A stretch of 16,908 nucleotides of DNA, from positions 1-16,908 of the forward strand of contig WGSL01000044.1 in NCBI GenBank assembly GCA_014871665.1. The letters are read 5' to 3'. The stretch is from Collinsella sp. (GTDB lineage Bacteria; Actinomycetota; Coriobacteriia; Coriobacteriales; Coriobacteriaceae). The notes beneath the pieces are model-generated. The model saw only the letters and a program-made list of their open reading frames with translations, did no database searches and had not been told where the DNA came from. This document shows positions 14,240-16,908 of the stretch, one piece after another. The position numbers and the translations under genes were made by a program. The number at the start of each line of letters is the position of its first letter. Within the stretch, counting starts at the first letter, position 1.

Positions 14240-16116
14240 CTGTCGCCACCCTCCTTGCGCTCGATCGTCAGGGTCTTATCATTTGCCTTGAGCAGATACA
14301 GATTGCCCGTAAGGTGCGTTAGTTCGCCACCCGTCACCGCACCTGGCTCGCCATTATTGGCGCGGAACATGAGCCACGCCTCGTCGTGGAAATTGCCCAG
14401 ACTGAGCGTCCAGGCATCCGCGCTGGTATCCATGCCCACCGTCACCGACGAAAAGCGCTGGATGGCGCCCGAGCATTCCGAGCCGGTCGGGCGACGCAGG
14501 CCGGGCGCAAACTTGGTAAGCCAGTTCAGGTAGTCGGTCAGGCCGCCCTTGTAGACCTCCCAGCCCTCCGTAGCGCCGCGATCGGGGTCCAAAAGGTCGT
14601 CCGGGTGCATAAAGTGCGTGCTTACGTAGTGCATGTTGAGCTCGGATACGGCAGCCAGGCGCATATAGGAATCGCCGACCATACCGCCCGAGACAATGCG
14701 CGGCTGCTCCACAATGCCATCGCTCGCCACGCCAAACTCCTGCACGTACGGCAGGTCGGTGCCATCCTCAAAATACGTACTGGCGATGGTCTTAATGCGC
14801 GGAACGTCGGTGCCGATAAGCTTGCGCGCACGGGCCGAAAGGATATTCGACGGCGGCACGTAGACCGAGCCGTGCGCGTTGGGCAGCACCTCGTCCTGGA
14901 AAGCGATAAGCTCGTTGAGCGATGCGACAAGCGTTTCCTTGTTCTTCCACGTCTTGTAGTCGTACAACGTGCCGTAGTCGGTGTCCCAGAGCGCGAGCGG
15001 CTGATGGTTGTAGCCGTGAAAACCCAGCTCGCCGCCCATCTGCAGCAGCATGCCGCCAAAATAGCGGAACTGCGTGGTATCGGGTTGGCGCGCGGGCTCG
15101 GTCTGGTTGACCGCGTCCTCGTAGTTTTCGATCATCACGCCGGTATAGCGAATGCCATATTTTTGCGCGAGCTTTTGCAGATCGGGCCACCAGACCTTGG
15201 TGTAAAAATCGGCAATGGAAAGGCCGTAGTCACGCTTGATATAAGTACCGTCGCCCGAGGGCACGGGGCTAGGAAAGTCGTCCAAATAGAACACGGCGCT
15301 GTTGATGACCGGATAGGCCGTGGCATCACCCAGCAGGCTGATCGCCGCGGCGTAAAAACCGCGCATGACCTTGTCGTAGATGCCAATGTTGCACACCACG
15401 GTGTGACCACTGCCGCAATCGTTAGACCAAATGAGCGGCGTGCCCGCATCGCCGGTCTTAGCCCACACGTGCGCCGTCTCGCGCAATGAAACCGAGAGCG
15501 AAGAATAGAAGGGATCCGAGAACTCGTAGCGCTCTCCCCCGCCCAGCATAAAGTCCTCGCTCGGCACAATGCTTTCGGCTTTTACATAGTCATATCCGGC
15601 CGATTCAATGCCAAGCCTGGAGGCAATCACTTGCAGATAGCTCGAGTTATCCGGCGGCATGGCGAGCATAAGCGAACCGCCGGCACTCACCCAACTCATA
15701 ATGTCGGTCAGATGCTTACCGAGCCCATCGAGCGACGGCATGAGCAAAATCACGCGATCGAAGGAGGTCAGCGAGGGAATGGCATCCGCACCATCCAGGG
15801 CAAGGTCCACGTCGCGGTGCGCGATCTTCATTTCGAGCAGGATCTGGTCGAACTGTTCCTTTACGTCCTCGACGCCAGCTTGATCGGAATCGGTAATGAC
15901 CAGGCACGTGGGCTTTTGGCCAAAGATTGCCGAGGAGGCCGGCACCGCATCGTTGGCGGCAAGCATCCCCAGCTTATGCTGGCCCGCACTGTACTGCACG
16001 CCGGCACGCTCCACCAGCAGCACGGCGGCCATGACGATAAAAACAGCCCACACCACGAGGAGTCCCATCCAACGAAAGCGGCCTGCTCGGTCGCGGATAT
16101 GTTGCACCACGCTCAT
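14236..16116 (-). CDS. pelA: PelA-type membrane-anchored polysaccharide deacetylase (DUF2194-like)
   Basis: The protein has 626 residues. One membrane anchor lies at about 16-35, and the rest is predicted extracytoplasmic. A Rossmann-like region (about 70-260, ITDSD, VILLMPSLDG) precedes a NodB-like deacetylase domain with metal motif 1 in FYLDDFPSP (Asp279/Asp280) and motif 2 HGYNH (His367/His371). Later motifs are YVPPSN (420-425) and THFMHPDD (500-507). In Pel systems this activity partly deacetylates the GalNAc-rich polymer. The hydrolase domain of Pseudomonas PelA is not recognisable, in line with Gram-positive pel operons. The start at 16116 has GGAGG 4 nt before it and shares ATGA with the upstream gene; an in-frame ATG at 16140 is less likely. 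It shares ATGA with pelF downstream. Confidence 0.82.
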   Translation of the reverse strand: MSVVQHIRDRAGRFRWMGLLVVWAVFIVMAAVLLVERAGVQYSAGQHKLGMLAANDAVPASSAIFGQKPTCLVITDSDQAGVEDVKEQFDQILLEMKIAHRDVDLALDGADAIPSLTSFDRVILLMPSLDGLGKHLTDIMSWVSAGGSLMLAMPPDNSSYLQVIASRLGIESAGYDYVKAESIVPSEDFMLGGGERYEFSDPFYSSLSVSLRETAHVWAKTGDAGTPLIWSNDCGSGHTVVCNIGIYDKVMRGFYAAAISLLGDATAYPVINSAVFYLDDFPSPVPSGDGTYIKRDYGLSIADFYTKVWWPDLQKLAQKYGIRYTGVMIENYEDAVNQTEPARQPDTTQFRYFGGMLLQMGGELGFHGYNHQPLALWDTDYGTLYDYKTWKNKETLVASLNELIAFQDEVLPNAHGSVYVPPSNILSARARKLIGTDVPRIKTIASTYFEDGTDLPYVQEFGVASDGIVEQPRIVSGGMVGDSYMRLAAVSELNMHYVSTHFMHPDDLLDPDRGATEGWEVYKGGLTDYLNWLTKFAPGLRRPTGSECSGAIQRFSSVTVGMDTSADAWTLSLGNFHDEAWLMFRANNGEPGAVTGGELTHLTGNLYLLKANDKTLTIERKEGGDR

Positions 16117-16908
16117 CTGGCCTCCTCCCCGTCGCGCCAAAACGCCAACTTTTCGCGGTTGTCGGCGCTTAAATACACATGTTGCTTGTCAATCGCATCG
16201 ATCACACGGTGGACTTCGTCACCGTCGCGGCGCATCACGGCCAGGCGCAGGCAAAGCATCCAAACCTCCTGCTCGTCGGGCACGTCGAGCACCAGCTGGT
16301 CGGTCACGGCCTGCGCCTCGTCGATCTGTCCGACATCGGCCAGAGCCGTCGCGTATCGAATGCGCAGCTCAAGGGTATCCTCGCGCTCGCAGCGACGCGC
16401 AAGCAGGCGCGCGTACTGTTGGCGCTGAATCTGAGCAACGCGCCCCTCAGCCAAGCCCGAGCCCAAGTATTCACCAAGAAAATCGCAGTATTCGTTGAGG
16501 TTTTGCGCGCTCGGGTCCGTCTTAAAGGCACGCTCCAGCTGCTGCAGTTTAAGGTCGGACTCCTTGGAGATCTGCGCCACCGCCGTCGCGGCATAGTGCG
16601 CCACCTCAACGTCGTCGTTAAGCTTAGCCGCCTGCAGCTGCGCCAGGTACGCGTCGGGCTCCTCGGTGAGCATGGAGAGCATTAGGCGGCGCCGGTATGC
16701 CGGGTCGTTGACGATGAGCGCCTCCTCGAGCGGGACCACGCCCGCATCGGCGTCACGGTCGTGCACCAGGATGCTGCGATGCAGGTCGTCGTTGAAGCGC
16801 AGCAACTCCGGCGCAGACTCTTTCAGCCCCTCGCCAAACACCGCGCTGCGGACCGATAGCAGGACCACCAGCAACGGGCCCCACAGCGGCACCAGCACTA
16901 TTACAGCC
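16113..16908 (-). CDS. pelE: PelE-like TPR membrane protein (5' end beyond window)
   Basis: The open frame enters from the right edge without a start. The first visible residues are a hydrophobic segment (about 19 residues), followed by some 240 soluble residues of alpha-helical repeats with TPR-like spacing (for example HYAATAVAQI, LRIRYATALADVGQIDEAQA, and LRLAVMRRDGDEVHRVIDAI). PelE has two membrane helices followed by TPRs and bridges PelD, PelF and PelG, so the topology and the position before pelA fit well. TPRs are poorly conserved, so the identity rests mainly on context. The stop codon overlaps the pelA start (ATGA). The operon promoter, and probably pelD with its c-di-GMP-binding domain, would lie outside the window. 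Confidence 0.72.
   Translation of the reverse strand, partial: AVIVLVPLWGPLLVVLLSVRSAVFGEGLKESAPELLRFNDDLHRSILVHDRDADAGVVPLEEALIVNDPAYRRRLMLSMLTEEPDAYLAQLQAAKLNDDVEVAHYAATAVAQISKESDLKLQQLERAFKTDPSAQNLNEYCDFLGEYLGSGLAEGRVAQIQRQQYARLLARRCEREDTLELRIRYATALADVGQIDEAQAVTDQLVLDVPDEQEVWMLCLRLAVMRRDGDEVHRVIDAIDKQHVYLSADNREKLAFWRDGEEAR

Noticed and set aside
14386..15489. 367-codon open frame on the + strand
   Set aside because: It is antisense to the deacetylase gene with its metal motifs, and has no ribosome site or family signature.

Overview
The window looks like a piece of chromosome from a GC-rich Gram-positive gut actinobacterium of the Coriobacteriia, most like Collinsella. This is an inference from base composition, strong GGAGG-type ribosome sites, a Gram-positive-style pel exopolysaccharide cluster, a lipoprotein signal and a PTS sucrose operon with LacI-type operators. 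No rRNA, tRNA, CRISPR array, transposase or phage gene was seen.

Layout, left to right. Positions 1-310 hold an unassigned edge, a strong rightward terminator and a long structured repeat (copy 1). Positions 311-1822 (leftward) are guaB, IMP dehydrogenase. A divergent promoter region separates it from a small ModE-like HTH gene (2007-2360, rightward). Positions 2401-2475 are a perfect-armed inverted repeat. A leftward block then reads, in transcription order: LacI-family regulator (6815-7795), sucrose-type PTS EIIBC (5229-6629), GH32 sucrose-6-phosphate hydrolase (3583-5121), an intrinsic terminator, and a degenerate Cys/Met-type PLP-fold protein (2494-3504). Three near-identical LacI/cre-type operators lie in front of the regulator and the PTS gene, so this is a self-contained sucrose uptake and hydrolysis unit under local repression.

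From 16908 down to 8058 there is one tightly packed leftward operon with overlapping or nearly touching genes: partial pelE-like, pelA-type deacetylase, pelF glycosyltransferase, pelG transporter, a CotH-kinase-fold lipoprotein, a VTC-type polyphosphate polymerase-like protein and a DUF4956 membrane protein. The first four match the inner-membrane and extracytoplasmic core of Gram-positive Pel polysaccharide synthesis (pelD would be expected just beyond the right edge). The last three form a phosphate-chemistry module translationally coupled to it.

The most novel-looking signals are (1) a structured repeat, present twice, each time just after the stop codon of a leftward gene, with two fully conserved 13-nt internal-loop strands, a compensatory base-pair change and long outer arms that pair although their sequences differ; (2) the Pel + CotH + VTC + DUF4956 operon; (3) the 75-bp inverted repeat at 2401-2475; and (4) the PLP-fold protein that has lost its N-terminal PLP segment and its Schiff-base lysine.
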